Assembly (NCBI GenBank): GCA_039807745.1 | Contig: JBDHRV010000002.1 | Location: 1-64,000 of the forward strand | Direction: 5' to 3' | DNA: 64,000 nucleotides | Origin: JAEUMW01 sp039807745 | GTDB lineage: Bacteria > Pseudomonadota > Gammaproteobacteria > Burkholderiales > JAEUMW01 | Shown here: in pieces, positions 45,310 through 54,547 of the stretch | Layout: each line of letters opens with the position of its first letter | Position numbering within the stretch: position 1 is the stretch's first letter | Notes under the pieces: generated by a model | What the model saw: the letters and a program-made list of their open reading frames with translations, nothing else | Databases searched by the model: none | Told to the model about the DNA's origin: nothing | Program-made: the position numbers and the translations under genes

Positions 45310-46548
45310 CTAGGTTCGTCGGAAGACGAGCGTGGCGTTCGTGCCGCCGAAGCCGAACGAGTTGGAAACGGCGACGTCGATCTTCATCTGCCGCGCCGTG
45401 TTGGGAACATAGTCGAGATCACACTGCGGGTCCGGTTCGACGAGATTGATCGTCGGTGGCGCCACCTGATCCCGAATGGCCAGCACCGAGAAGATCGCTT
45501 CCACACCGCCAGCCGCGCCGAGCAGGTGACCCGTCATCGATTTGGTGGAGCTCATGGCCACACGCTGGGCGCTCTCCCCCAGGCATTTCTTCACTGCCAC
45601 CGTCTCCGCGATATCCCCGAGCGGCGTCGAGGTGCCGTGCGCATTCACGTAGTCGACCTGATCATGGTTGATGCCGGCGTTGCCCAGCGCGTTGCGCATG
45701 CAGCGTGCCGCACCCTCCCCATCCTCGCACGGCGCCGTAATATGGTGCGCATCGCTGCTCATGCCGAAGCCGGCGAGCTCCGCATAGATGCGCGCGCCCC
45801 GTTTCTTGGCATGCTCCAGCTCTTCGAGCACCAGCACGCCCGCACCCTCGCCGAGGACGAAGCCATCGCGCCCGGTGTCCCACGGCCGGCTGGCCGCGGC
45901 CGCGTCGTCGTTGCGGAGGCTGAGCGCACGTGCCGCGCAAAAGCCGCCGATCCCAAGCGGCGAAACCGTCGCCTCGGCCCCGCCGGCAATCATCACGTCC
46001 GCATCGCCGTACTCGATGAACCTGGCCGCCGTCCCGATACTATGATTGGACGTGGCGCAGGCGGTGACGATGGCGAGGTTGGGACCCTTTATCCGATACA
46101 TGATGGAAAGGATCCCGGAGATGATGTTGATGATCGTGCCCGGAACGAAGAACGGACTGATCTTGCGCGGCCCTGACTGCGCCAGGACGCGGTCGGTATC
46201 CTCGATCATCGGCAGGCCGCCGATACCCGAGCCGATGTTCACACCGATCCGCTCGGCATTGTCCTCGGTCACCACCAGGCCCGAATCGGCAATCGCATCC
46301 GCCGCAGCGGCCACGCCGTAGTGCACGAAGGTGTCGTAGCGGCGCGCCTCCTTCGCCGAAATGTACTTGGAGGGATCGAATCCCTTCACCTCTCCGGCAA
46401 TGCGCGACGGGAACGCGGACGCATCGAAGCGAGTGATGTGGCCGACCCCGGAGCGTCCCTCGCAGATGCTGGCCCAGGCCGCATCCACCGAGTTGCCCAC
46501 GGGGCAGACAATGCCCAACCCCGTCACCACGACTCTGCGGCTGCTCAA
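45310..46548 (-). CDS. fabF: 3-oxoacyl-ACP synthase II
   Basis: FabF elongates acyl-ACP and controls the unsaturated chain step. The 412-residue protein has the catalytic triad of a KAS II: Cys in [10 protein letters not shown] (about residue 164), His in [11 protein letters not shown] (about 304) and His in [13 protein letters not shown] (about 341), plus the C-terminal [12 protein letters not shown]. The start is a TTG at 46548 ([12 protein letters not shown]), supported by AGGGGA about 6 bases upstream on the minus strand. It directly follows acpP, its substrate carrier, after 47 bases. Confidence 0.95.
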   Translation of the reverse strand: MSSRRVVVTGLGIVCPVGNSVDAAWASICEGRSGVGHITRFDASAFPSRIAGEVKGFDPSKYISAKEARRYDTFVHYGVAAAADAIADSGLVVTEDNAERIGVNIGSGIGGLPMIEDTDRVLAQSGPRKISPFFVPGTIINIISGILSIMYRIKGPNLAIVTACATSNHSIGTAARFIEYGDADVMIAGGAEATVSPLGIGGFCAARALSLRNDDAAAASRPWDTGRDGFVLGEGAGVLVLEELEHAKKRGARIYAELAGFGMSSDAHHITAPCEDGEGAARCMRNALGNAGINHDQVDYVNAHGTSTPLGDIAETVAVKKCLGESAQRVAMSSTKSMTGHLLGAAGGVEAIFSVLAIRDQVAPPTINLVEPDPQCDLDYVPNTARQMKIDVAVSNSFGFGGTNATLVFRRT

Positions 46549-46595
46549 CTAGGTTCCCCTGGTTCCGAATCTGGAATCGCGCGCCGACACCTGCT

Positions 46596-46832
46596 TTAGC
46601 CAAGGTGCGACTTGATATAGTCGATCGCCTGCTGCACGGTGGCAATCTTCTCGGCTTCCTCGTCCGGGATCTCGCATTCGAACTCCTCCTCGAGCGCCAT
46701 CACCAGTTCGACGGTATCGAGGGAATCCGCCCCGAGATCGTCGACGAACGACGATTCATTCTTGATCTCGGACTCGTTGACGCCCAGTTGCTCGGCGACG
46801 ATCTTCTTCACGCGTGCTTCGATGTTGTCCAT
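46596..46832 (-). CDS. acpP: Acyl carrier protein
   Basis: The 78-residue acidic protein carries growing acyl chains. The phosphopantetheine serine is in [15 protein letters not shown] (Ser37, counting Met as 1). A strong purine-rich site, GGGAAGGGGA, lies just before the ATG. The 155-base gap behind fabG holds a hairpin and possible promoter, which would allow acpP to be made in excess of the enzymes, as is usual. Confidence 0.98.
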   Translation of the reverse strand: MDNIEARVKKIVAEQLGVNESEIKNESSFVDDLGADSLDTVELVMALEEEFECEIPDEEAEKIATVQQAIDYIKSHLG

Positions 46833-46884
46833 GGTATCCCCTTCCCTTCGAGTGAACGCAACGGGTTAGCGGTTTTGGGCGAAA

Positions 46885-46902
46885 CGCGGGCCGAAGCCCG
46901 CG
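46885..46902 (-). other. UUCG-loop hairpin in the acpP leader
   Basis: A perfect 7-base stem (CGCGGGC/GCCCGCG) closes a TTCG tetraloop when read on the minus strand, about 55 bases before acpP. UUCG loops are very stable. Only TTT follows, so it is a weak terminator at most. A TAGAAT box just upstream (plus-strand ATTCTA, 46923-46928) may be the -10 of an acpP promoter. The role is inferred: attenuation or protection of the acpP message. Confidence 0.55.
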
Positions 46903-46987
46903 GGCGTTGAAAAGTTGGCGAATTCTACCAGAATGAACGTCGAGGAAGAATCTGCGGTCGGCGCCGCTACCTACTGCCGCGGCACCT

Positions 46988-47728
46988 TCATTCCATGTAC
47001 ATTCCACCGTTCACGTGCAGGGTCGCGCCCGTGATGTAGCCCGCCGCCGGGGACGCGAGGAAGGCCACGGCGGCTGCGATGTCCTCGGCGCGACCCAGGC
47101 GACCGACCGGGATCTGCTGAACCAGGGCTTCGGTCTGCGCCTCGTCGAGGGAACGCGTCATGTCGGTGTCGATGAATCCCGGTGCCACGCAGTTCACGGT
47201 GATGCCGCGGCTGGCAACCTCACGGGCGAGCGCCTTCGCCAATCCCACCATGCCGGCCTTCGCGGCCGCGTAGTTCGCCTGCCCCGCGTTGCCCATCGAC
47301 CCCACCACGGAGCCGATGTTGACGATGCGTCCCTCGCGCGCCTTCATCATCGAGCGCAGCACGAGCTTCGACATGCGATACACCGACTTGAGATTGGTGT
47401 TCAGGATGTCGTCCCACTCCTCGTCCTTCATGCGCAGCAGGAGGTTGTCGCGGGTGACTCCGGCGTTGTTGACCAGAATCGAGATCGCGCCAAACCGCTC
47501 CTGGGTGTCATCCACCACTCGCTGCGCCTGATCGGGGGCGTTCACGTCGAGCACCATACCGCAACCGGCCCCGCCTGCCTCCGTCAGCGCGGCGGTGATG
47601 CTTGCCGCGCCGGCTGGAGTCGTCGCCGTGCCTACGACCGTCGCGCCCTGCCGCACGAACTCGAGCGCGATCGCGCGCCCGATCCCGCGGGTCGACCCGG
47701 TCACGAGTGCAATCTTTCCCTGTAGCAT
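46988..47728 (-). CDS. fabG: 3-oxoacyl-ACP reductase
   Basis: FabG reduces 3-oxoacyl-ACP with NADPH. The 246-residue short-chain dehydrogenase has the cofactor loop VTGSTRGIGRAIA (residues 9-21), NNAG in ILVNNAGVTRD, catalytic Ser in NIGSVVGSMGN, and Tyr/Lys in QANYAAAKAG. The C-terminus HVNGGMYM is family-typical. The ATG at 47728 gives the standard N-terminus MLQGKIALVTG; the frame is open upstream into fabD. Confidence 0.97.
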   Translation of the reverse strand: MLQGKIALVTGSTRGIGRAIALEFVRQGATVVGTATTPAGAASITAALTEAGGAGCGMVLDVNAPDQAQRVVDDTQERFGAISILVNNAGVTRDNLLLRMKDEEWDDILNTNLKSVYRMSKLVLRSMMKAREGRIVNIGSVVGSMGNAGQANYAAAKAGMVGLAKALAREVASRGITVNCVAPGFIDTDMTRSLDEAQTEALVQQIPVGRLGRAEDIAAAVAFLASPAAGYITGATLHVNGGMYME

Positions 47729-47750
47729 GGACGGGGCTCCCTGTGAGCGG

Positions 47751-48683
47751 TCAGCGGCGTAGCGCCGCGAGCGTTTCGTTGACCTGGGCTGCATCGGCAA
47801 GTGCGTACTGCGGCAGATCCTTGGCAATGCGCTTGGTGATTCCGGCAAGCACGCGCCCGGGTCCGCATTCCACCACCTGGGTGACGTCCTGCCCGACAAA
47901 GTACCGCACGGTATCGACCCAGCGTACGGGGCTGTACAACTGTCGCGCCAGGGCATCCTTGATGGCGGCCGGCTCACTGTGGCTCGCGACATCCGCATTA
48001 TGGATCACGGGCACCGCCGGCACAGCGAGTTCGACGCCGGCAAGATGCTCGATCAGGCTCCCCGCCGCCGGGCGCATGAGGCTGCAGTGGCACGGCACGC
48101 TCATCGGGAGCATGAGGCCGCGTTTCGCGCCCCGCGCCTTGGCAAGCTTGATCCCGCGATGGAGCGCGCCGTTGTGACCGGCGATCACCACCTGAGCCGG
48201 TGCGTTGAAGTTGGCAGCTTCGAGCACTTCGCCCTGTGCGGCCTCCTGGCATATCTCGAGCACGGTCTCGTCCGCCAGCCCGAGGATGGCCGCCATCCCG
48301 CCCACACCTTCCGGTGCTGCCCCCTGCATGGCTTCGGCGCGATGGCGCACCAGCGGCACCGCGTCTTCGAACCGCAGCGCGCCCGATGCGACCAGCGCCG
48401 TGTACTCACCCAGACTATGGCCGGCCAGAACCGCCGGCGCCGGACCACCCACTGCTTGCCAGGCGCGCAGCACGGCCACGCCGGCCACCAGCATGATGGG
48501 TTGGGTGTAGGTAGTGAGATGCAGCTTCTCTGCCGGACCCTCCGCCACCAGGGTCCACAGGTCCGTGCCGAAAATTTCCGAAGCCTCATCGAAGGTTTCC
48601 CTGATCTTCGGCAACCCTTCGTACTGGTGCATCATGCCGACCGATTGCGAGGCCTGACCGGGAAAAACGAATGCAAGTTTCAC
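47751..48683 (-). CDS. fabD: Malonyl-CoA-ACP transacylase
   Basis: FabD loads malonate onto ACP. The 310-residue protein has the N-terminal FVFPGQASQSVGM, the nucleophile Ser in AGHSLGEYTAL (about residue 92) and the catalytic His in MSVPCHCSLM (about residue 202). A GTG at 48683 (MKLAFVFPGQ) is the likely start, as it gives the conserved N-terminus; the frame runs open into fabH. It sits 22 bases before fabG and 19 after fabH. Confidence 0.96.
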   Translation of the reverse strand: MKLAFVFPGQASQSVGMMHQYEGLPKIRETFDEASEIFGTDLWTLVAEGPAEKLHLTTYTQPIMLVAGVAVLRAWQAVGGPAPAVLAGHSLGEYTALVASGALRFEDAVPLVRHRAEAMQGAAPEGVGGMAAILGLADETVLEICQEAAQGEVLEAANFNAPAQVVIAGHNGALHRGIKLAKARGAKRGLMLPMSVPCHCSLMRPAAGSLIEHLAGVELAVPAVPVIHNADVASHSEPAAIKDALARQLYSPVRWVDTVRYFVGQDVTQVVECGPGRVLAGITKRIAKDLPQYALADAAQVNETLAALRR

Positions 48684-48702
48684 GTTGATTGTCCCCCTCG
48701 CC

Positions 48703-49662
48703 CTAAAAGCGAAGCAGCGCCGCACCCCAGGTAAAGCCGCCGCCGACCCCCTCCAACAGCACATGCTGACCGCGACGAATGCGGCCATCGCGCACGGCCT
48801 CATCGAGGGCAAGGGGGATCGACGCAGCCGACGTGTTCGCATGCCGGTCCACCGTCACGACCACTCGCTCCAGCGGCAGCCCGAGCTTCTTCGCGGTCGC
48901 TTCGATGATGCGGATATTCGCCTGGTGCGGAATCAGCCAGTCGATGTCGCGCACCTCGAGGCGGTTCTCGGCGAGCGCCTCCTGAGCGACCTCGCAGAGG
49001 ACCTTCACCGCGAACTTGAAGACAGCGCCGCCGTCCATCTGCACGAAGGGTCGACCCCGCACCTGCCCGCCGGACACATGACCCGGGACGCTCAGGATGT
49101 CGTGGTAGGTCCCGTCGGCATGCAGGTGGGTCGAGAGGATCCCCGGCTCGTCTCCGGCGCGCAGCACCACGGCGCCCGCGCCATCGCCAAAGAGCACGCA
49201 CGTGCCGCGATCGTTCCAGTCGAGGATGTGCGAATAGACCTCTGCGCCCACGACCAGAGCTTGACGGCACTTGCCCGCCCGCAGGAAAAGATCGGCCGTC
49301 GCGAGCGCATACACGAAACCCGAGCACACTGCCTGCACGTCGAATGCGGGACACGGACCCGTGCCGAGCTTGCTTTGCAGAATACAGGCCGTGCTCGGAA
49401 ACACCACGTCCGGGGTGGTGGTCGCCACGATGATGAGATCGAGCTCCGTCGCATCGACTCCGGCCGCGGCGAGCGCCTGCTTGCTCGCCGCGAGGGCGAG
49501 ATCGCTCGCGAGCTCGCCCTCCGCGACCACGCGCCGCTCGCGGATCCCGGTGCGGGTCCGGATCCAGTCGTCGCTGGTCGCGATGCTCTGCTCGAGCTCC
49601 TGGTTCGTGAGCGTCCTGGCGGGCAGATAGCAGCCCGTGCCGACGATACGCGAAAAGATCAC
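48703..49662 (-). CDS. fabH: 3-oxoacyl-ACP synthase III
   Basis: FabH starts fatty-acid synthesis by joining acetyl-CoA (or another primer) and malonyl-ACP. The 319-residue protein has the catalytic Cys in [11 protein letters not shown] (about residue 112), His in IPHQANIRI (about 247) and Asn in [11 protein letters not shown] (about 277), with [15 protein letters not shown] at the end. The start is a GTG at 49662 overlapping the plsX stop as GTGA, so the two are likely coupled. Confidence 0.96.
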   Translation of the reverse strand: MIFSRIVGTGCYLPARTLTNQELEQSIATSDDWIRTRTGIRERRVVAEGELASDLALAASKQALAAAGVDATELDLIIVATTTPDVVFPSTACILQSKLGTGPCPAFDVQAVCSGFVYALATADLFLRAGKCRQALVVGAEVYSHILDWNDRGTCVLFGDGAGAVVLRAGDEPGILSTHLHADGTYHDILSVPGHVSGGQVRGRPFVQMDGGAVFKFAVKVLCEVAQEALAENRLEVRDIDWLIPHQANIRIIEATAKKLGLPLERVVVTVDRHANTSAASIPLALDEAVRDGRIRRGQHVLLEGVGGGFTWGAALLRF

Positions 49663-50675
49663 GACACATCCTCCTGCATCAGGGCAAGGCGTTCGCCGAT
49701 ACGCCGCAGCACGCCCTCCTCCACCTCTTCGTACGCTCGGCGCAGTGCGCACTCGAAGGCAAAACTGTCCGCCGAGCCATGGCTCTTCACGACGATACCA
49801 CGTAGTCCGAGCAGACTCGCACCGTTGAACTGGCGGTGATCGACACGCTTCTTGAAGGCGTTGATGACAGGCAGTGCCACGAGCCCGCACAGCCTCGTGA
49901 AGAGGCCGCGCTTGAACTCCTCGCGCAGGTATGTGCCGAGCATCTGGGCCAGTCCCTCGGAGGTCTTGAGGGCGACATTGCCCACGAAGCCGTCGCACAC
50001 CACGACGTCGGTAGTGCCCTTGAAGATGTCGTCACCCTCGATATTGCCAAAAAAATTGAGGCCGCTGCCGCGCAAGAGCTCGCCTGCCTGGCGTACCACC
50101 TCGTTGCCCTTGATGTCTTCCTCGCCGATATTGAGCAGACCGATGCTGGGGCGCTCCTTGTGCCCCAGCGCCGCCGACAGCGACGCGCCCATCACGCCGA
50201 ACTGCAGCAGATGCAGCGGCGTGCAATCTACGTTGGCACCGAGATCCAGCATGTAGGTGCTGCCGTGCACGGTCGGGAGCACCGATGCGATCGCCGGACG
50301 CTCGATCCCGGGCAGCGTTTTCAGGACAAAGCGTGCGGTGGCCATCAGCGCGCCCGTATTGCCGGCGCTGACACAGGCGTGCGCCTCCCCCGCCTTCACG
50401 AGATTGATCGCCACGCGCATCGACGAATCCTTCTTGCGCTTGAGCGCCGCCGCGGGCGGCTCGTCCATCGCGACCACCTGGGAAGCGGGATGAATGCGCA
50501 GTCGCGGCCCGACCTCCCGCTTGAGCGTCCGAAGCTCGGCCTCGATCGCGTCGCGCAGGCCGACCAGAACGATCACGGTCTTGTCGGTCTGATCGAGGTA
50601 GCGCAAGGCAGCGGGGACCGTGACATGAGGACCATGATCGCCGCCCATGCAATCCACCGCGAGGGTTACGTCCAT
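49659..50675 (-). CDS. plsX: Phosphate acyltransferase PlsX
   Basis: PlsX converts acyl-ACP to acyl-phosphate for phospholipid synthesis by PlsY. The 338-residue protein has [11 protein letters not shown] (residues 6-16), [12 protein letters not shown] around 79-90, [10 protein letters not shown] around 103-112, and [15 protein letters not shown] near 227-241. It is in the conserved order yceD-rpmF-plsX-fabH. A 112-base gap separates it from rpmF; I see no clear promoter there. Confidence 0.96.
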   Translation of the reverse strand: MDVTLAVDCMGGDHGPHVTVPAALRYLDQTDKTVIVLVGLRDAIEAELRTLKREVGPRLRIHPASQVVAMDEPPAAALKRKKDSSMRVAINLVKAGEAHACVSAGNTGALMATARFVLKTLPGIERPAIASVLPTVHGSTYMLDLGANVDCTPLHLLQFGVMGASLSAALGHKERPSIGLLNIGEEDIKGNEVVRQAGELLRGSGLNFFGNIEGDDIFKGTTDVVVCDGFVGNVALKTSEGLAQMLGTYLREEFKRGLFTRLCGLVALPVINAFKKRVDHRQFNGASLLGLRGIVVKSHGSADSFAFECALRRAYEEVEEGVLRRIGERLALMQEDVS

Positions 50676-50787
50676 TCAGGTCCGCTTCCGCTCGGGACCG
50701 AAGTCGAACTTCGCACGTCAGAAGTCAGAACACAGTCAACGCGACGGCGGGCGGGCATGCGACCGCTCCGGCGCAAACCGCCGAAAG

Positions 50788-50967
50788 TCATTCGTCCTCG
50801 GACTTGACGACCTTCTTGCCCCGGTAGTAACCGCTCGGACTGATGTGATGACGCAGGTGCACCTCTCCGGTGGTGGGCTCAACCGCGAGCGGCGCACGCG
50901 TAAGGGAGTCGTGGGCGCGGCGCATGTTGCGCTTGGAGGGCGATTTCTTGTTCTGCTGAACTGCCAT
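50788..50967 (-). CDS. rpmF: 50S ribosomal protein L32
   Basis: This 59-residue basic protein reads [20 protein letters not shown] at the start and ends in [12 protein letters not shown], matching L32 of the cysteine-free type (no zinc ribbon; [10 protein letters not shown] in place of the C-terminal cysteines). A purine-rich GGAGC lies before the ATG on the minus strand. It lies between yceD and plsX as usual. The lack of zinc-binding cysteines is normal for proteobacterial L32. Confidence 0.96.
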   Translation of the reverse strand: MAVQQNKKSPSKRNMRRAHDSLTRAPLAVEPTTGEVHLRHHISPSGYYRGKKVVKSEDE

Positions 50968-50982
50968 GAGAAAGCTCCTTAC

Positions 50983-51498
50983 TTACTCATCCTTCTGGTG
51001 GGGGAACCCGAGTTCCGAAAGCCGCGCGAACGGCGTGACGACCGCGTGGGAGTCCGACGCAGGATTCGGCGGCGGACGGCATCCACCCTCGTCGTGCCGC
51101 GGCGAGATCGGAAGTGCGAGGAGGATCTCCTCCTCCACCCAATCCAGCACGCGCATGGCGGCAGGCGTCGGCAGCTCGTCGACATCCGCCGCCTCGTCCG
51201 CTACCTCCGGCAGCAGCGACGGATCGGCCACGAAGCGAAGCTCCCGCCGTGCAGCGACCTCCTGCAGGACCGGGCCGAGGCATCGCTGGCAGCGCACCGC
51301 GAACCGACTCGAAACATCGATCAGCAATCGCGGACTCCCATCATCATCGAGACGCCCGGAGATACCGTAGGTCACGGTGCCGCCGTCGTCCGTCAGAAGC
51401 TCCGAAAGTCGCGCCAGGCTTGCCGCTGCAACCGTGCCCGCAAGACGCCCATTGGACTGCGCGAACTCGCGAACATCGATGACCGGCTGCTCTGACAT
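50983..51498 (-). CDS. yceD: YceD/DUF177 family protein
   Basis: The DUF177 family is encoded before rpmF in most bacteria and is linked to 23S rRNA maturation or accumulation. The 171-residue protein has the conserved CxxC in VRCQRCLGPV (residues 69-78, Cys71 and Cys74 or near) and an acidic DEAADVDELP segment. It ends in PFARLSELGF, similar to other members. It is the first gene of a long minus-strand operon reaching tatD. Ten-kilobase co-transcription is plausible, with extra promoters such as the one before acpP. Confidence 0.88.
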   Translation of the reverse strand: MSEQPVIDVREFAQSNGRLAGTVAAASLARLSELLTDDGGTVTYGISGRLDDDGSPRLLIDVSSRFAVRCQRCLGPVLQEVAARRELRFVADPSLLPEVADEAADVDELPTPAAMRVLDWVEEEILLALPISPRHDEGGCRPPPNPASDSHAVVTPFARLSELGFPHQKDE

Positions 51499-51507
51499 AA
51501 ACGCGCT

Positions 51508-51536
51508 AATGTATTATTCTAGCTGCGTTTTGTCAA
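51508..51536 (-). promoter_or_regulatory. Predicted sigma70 promoter of the yceD-rpmF-plsX-fab operon
   Basis: On the minus strand a perfect TTGACA (51531-51536) is followed after 17 bases by TACATT (51508-51513). The start would fall at the last bases before the yceD ATG (51498), giving a very short or leaderless transcript. A second -10 option, TAGAAT, overlaps. The region also separates the divergent maf gene. Confidence 0.6.
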
Positions 51537-51555
51537 AGAAGTTTGTCGTATCCTC

Positions 51556-52134
51556 ATGCAGCGCCTGATCCTGGCTTCCACCTCTCCCTACCGGCGCGAG
51601 CTGCTCGCCCGACTCGGCATGCCCTTCGAAACCGCCGCGCCCGGCGTTGATGAGACGCCGCACGCAGGCGAGGCGCCCGCGGCGACGGCACGCCGGCTCG
51701 CCCGGGAGAAAGCGTCGGCGCTCGCATACGACTTTCCCGATGCGTTGATCATCGGCTCCGATCAGATCGCCGAGCTCGACCACCGACCGCTCGGCAAGCC
51801 CCTCACCCATGTGAACGCGGTGCAACAGCTCAAGTTTTGCTCGGGTCGCACGGTCGAGTTCCACACCGGGCTGTGCCTGCTTCACGCTGCGACCGGGACC
51901 GCGCAGGTCGGGAGCGTCGTGAACCGGGTGCGCTTCCGGCAACTCGACGGGGACGAGATCGAGCGCTATCTGCGCCGCGAACAACCGTACGATTGTACCG
52001 GCAGCGCGAAGGTGGATGCTTTGGGCATCGTTCTCCTCGAAGCGGTAGAGGGCGAGGATCCGAACGCGCTGATCGGACTGCCGCTGATCCTCCTCGCCGA
52101 CATGCTGCGTCGGGCGGGCCTCAGGCTTCCGTGA
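51556..52134 (+). CDS. Maf-like nucleotide pyrophosphatase (YceF type)
   Basis: Maf proteins hydrolyse non-canonical nucleotides; the YceF branch prefers 7-methyl-GTP. The 192-residue protein starts MQRLILASTSPYRRELLARL, then has the conserved GVDETPHAGEAP and the catalytic Asp in IIGSDQIAELD (about residue 69), and CTGSAKVDALG near 147-157. Position divergent from yceD-rpmF is the usual place of yceF. The TGA overlaps the next ATG by one base. Confidence 0.92.
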   Translation: MQRLILASTSPYRRELLARLGMPFETAAPGVDETPHAGEAPAATARRLAREKASALAYDFPDALIIGSDQIAELDHRPLGKPLTHVNAVQQLKFCSGRTVEFHTGLCLLHAATGTAQVGSVVNRVRFRQLDGDEIERYLRREQPYDCTGSAKVDALGIVLLEAVEGEDPNALIGLPLILLADMLRRAGLRLP

Positions 52135-52874
52135 TGGCCGGACGCCCGGACCCCACGCTCTACCTCATTCCCTCGAACCTCGCCGCCGGCGATCCACGGC
52201 TGGTCTTGCCCGCCAACACCATCGCGATCGCAGTCGGCCTCGATCACTTCATCGCCGAGCGCGCGAAGACCGCGCGCGCCTTCCTCAAGGCCACGGGCCA
52301 CCCGAAGCCACTGCGCGAGATCGTCATCGAGGAACTGAACGAGCACACTCCCGCGGAACGGATTCCAGCCTTGCTGGCACCGCTGCGCGCGGGGTTCTCG
52401 TGCGGCCTGCTGGCCGAGGCAGGCTGTCCGGCAATCGCCGACCCGGGCGCACCGCTCGTTCTGCACGCGCACCGGGCGGGGATCAGGGTGCAGCCCCTGG
52501 TCGGCCCGTCTGCGATTGTCCTGGCGCTGATGGCCTCCGGCCTGCCGGGTCAGCGCTTCGCCTTTCACGGCTACCTGCCCGCCGGCAAGGAAGGACGTGA
52601 GCAGAAGCTCCGGCTCCTGGAGATCGAGTCCCGGCGGCGCGACGAAACCCAGATCTTCATCGAAACGCCCTACCGCAATCTTCAGGTCTTCGAATCCCTG
52701 ATGACGTGCTGCGCGCCGCAGACCCTTCTTTGCATCGCGTCCGACCTCACCGGCTGCGCCGAACGCGTGACGACCGCCCCGGCAAGCGACTGGAGACGGC
52801 GCCCGCCACCCGTGATCGCGAAGCTGCCGACCGTGTTTCTGCTGTATGCAGACTCAGCGCAACGCCAGGGCTGA
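52134..52874 (+). CDS. SAM-dependent methyltransferase, tetrapyrrole-methylase family
   Basis: This 246-residue protein has the RsmI-like fold: LYLIPSNLAAGD near the start, a glycine/proline cofactor loop (GLLAEAGCPAIADPGAPLV around 82-100), VQPLVGPSAIVLALMASGLPG around 120-140, and ETPYRN around 180. RsmI methylates C1402 of 16S rRNA, but this protein is the shorter, maf-linked relative and its target is not certain. The ATG (52134) overlaps the maf stop by one base; a GTG at 52131 is the alternative. It overlaps sppA, on the other strand, by 21 bases at the 3' end. Confidence 0.82.
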   Translation: MAGRPDPTLYLIPSNLAAGDPRLVLPANTIAIAVGLDHFIAERAKTARAFLKATGHPKPLREIVIEELNEHTPAERIPALLAPLRAGFSCGLLAEAGCPAIADPGAPLVLHAHRAGIRVQPLVGPSAIVLALMASGLPGQRFAFHGYLPAGKEGREQKLRLLEIESRRRDETQIFIETPYRNLQVFESLMTCCAPQTLLCIASDLTGCAERVTTAPASDWRRRPPPVIAKLPTVFLLYADSAQRQG

Positions 52875-53819
52875 GCCACCGTAGAGGCGCAGGAACGCCT
52901 CCGACGCACCCGCACCCAGGCGTCTGGCGAAGCGCTCGAGGAAGGTCTCCTTGGCGGTGAAGTCGACCACCTGGTCGGCCTTGATGATCTCGCGTGCGAC
53001 GTAGTCGACGTTGCCGATCTCATCCGCCAGCCCGAGCTCGATGCTGCGCTGCCCGGTCCACACCAGTCCGGTGAAGAGATCCGGATCGTCCTTCAGTCGC
53101 TTGCCCCGACCCTTTTTCACCACGTCGATGAACTGGCCGTGGATCTCCGAGAGCATCTTCTCCGCGTGATCCTTCTGTTGCTGAATCAACGGCGAGAACG
53201 GATCGAGGAAGCCTTTCTCCCGGCCGGCGGTAATGAGGCGGCGTTCGACACCGAGCTTGTCGAGGGTACCGACGAAACCGAACCCGTCCATGAGCACCCC
53301 GATCGACCCCACGATGCTGGCCTTGTCGACGAAGATCTTGTCTGCAGCCACCGCGACGTAGTATCCGCCGGAGGCACAAATGTCCTCGACGACCGCGTAC
53401 AGCGGGATGGTCGGGTATTTCGCGCGCAGACGCCGGATCTCGTCGTTGATGTACCCGGCCTGCACCGGGCTGCCCCCCGGACTATTGATGCGCAGGACGA
53501 TGCCCTGGGTCCGCTTGTCCTTGAACGCCTCCTGCAGACCGGATGTGATCTTCTCCGCGCTCGCTTCGGTGTCCGCGGCGATGACGCCGGAGAGCTCGAT
53601 CAGCGCGGTGTGCTTGCTGGCGAGCGCCGGCTCCTTCTTGCCGATCCAGCCAAAGCCCACGAACAGAAGCGCGAAGAGGTAGATGAAGCCGAGCGACTTG
53701 AAAAAGATGCCCCACCGGCGGGCTCGCCGCTGTTCGTCGACCGCTGCCGTCGCGAGCCTCTCGAGCACGCTGCGCTCCCACTTCTCGCCCCCGGCCTGGT
53801 CGGAAATCGGATCGGTCAT
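52854..53819 (-). CDS. sppA: Signal peptide peptidase SppA-type S49 protease
   Basis: SppA degrades cleaved signal peptides in the membrane. The 321-residue protein has one membrane helix (about 43-60, LGFIYLFALLFVGFGWIG) after a cytoplasmic N-terminus. The Ser/Lys dyad is likely the Ser in DICASGGYYVAVAAD (about residue 149) and the Lys in AGREKGFLDPFSP (about residue 201). NSPGGSPVQAG around 110-120 forms the oxyanion region. It is of the short, single-domain type. It converges on the methyltransferase gene with a 21-base overlap. Confidence 0.93.
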   Translation of the reverse strand: MTDPISDQAGGEKWERSVLERLATAAVDEQRRARRWGIFFKSLGFIYLFALLFVGFGWIGKKEPALASKHTALIELSGVIAADTEASAEKITSGLQEAFKDKRTQGIVLRINSPGGSPVQAGYINDEIRRLRAKYPTIPLYAVVEDICASGGYYVAVAADKIFVDKASIVGSIGVLMDGFGFVGTLDKLGVERRLITAGREKGFLDPFSPLIQQQKDHAEKMLSEIHGQFIDVVKKGRGKRLKDDPDLFTGLVWTGQRSIELGLADEIGNVDYVAREIIKADQVVDFTAKETFLERFARRLGAGASEAFLRLYGGSALALR

Positions 53820-53881
53820 GGTTATTTCCTGCTTTCCGAACGGAAGATTCGTCTGTCCCTGCGACCGTCAGCGTACACCGA

Positions 53882-54547
53882 TCACGCGTGCGTCGCGAAC
53901 CACGTCCGCAGCGCGGAAACCGTATCCAGCAGCGCGAGCGGCGCACAAGCGCTGAGGCTCTCCCGCGAATGCGCACCGTAAGTGACGCCCACCGAGGCGA
54001 CGCGAGCATTGCGGGCCATATCGAGGTCGTGCGTGGTGTCCCCGACCATGAGGGTGTGCGCAGCGCCGGTCGCGAGCTCGTCCATGATCTCGATCAGCAT
54101 CGCGGGATGCGGTTTGGAGAACGCTTCGTCGGCGCAACGGGTGGTCTGGAACGCGGCGGCAAGGCCGGTGGCGTCGAGCGCGCGATCGAGTCCGCGCCGG
54201 CTCTTGCCGGTCGCCACCGCCAGCAGGACGCCGGCCGCAGCGAGTTCGGCAACCATCTCCAGCACGCCGTCGAACAGGGGGATCGCGTGGTCGCGCGCAA
54301 GGTAGTGCCAGCGATAGCGGTCCGCGACCGACTCGTAGCTCGAGGCATCGAGCTGCGGAAACAGGTATGAGAGCGCGTCCTGAAGTCCGAGGCCGATGAC
54401 GTGGCGCGCGCTCCGATCGTCCGGAACGGGCAGCTCCAGATCCTGGCTCGCCGCCTGAATGGCTGCGACGATGGCCGCCGCCGAATCCATCAGCGTACCG
54501 TCCCAATCGAACACGATGAGGCGAAAGGGGCGCTGCGACTCAAACAA
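53882..54547 (-). CDS. HAD-superfamily phosphatase (phosphoglycolate-phosphatase-like)
   Basis: This 221-residue protein has HAD motif I FDWDGTL (Asp14 and Asp16), motif II Thr in LLAVATGKSRRG, the Lys in FSKPHP, and motif IV MVGDTTHDLDMA, with a C1-type cap domain (about 22-85). It likely removes phosphate from phosphoglycolate or another small substrate. No ATG fits; a TTG at 54547 (overlapping the rluC stop by 8 bases) gives the right length. An ATG at 54613 would overlap rluC by 74 bases. The rluC-HAD-sppA order is common in betaproteobacteria. Confidence 0.85.
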   Translation of the reverse strand: MFESQRPFRLIVFDWDGTLMDSAAAIVAAIQAASQDLELPVPDDRSARHVIGLGLQDALSYLFPQLDASSYESVADRYRWHYLARDHAIPLFDGVLEMVAELAAAGVLLAVATGKSRRGLDRALDATGLAAAFQTTRCADEAFSKPHPAMLIEIMDELATGAAHTLMVGDTTHDLDMARNARVASVGVTYGAHSRESLSACAPLALLDTVSALRTWFATHA

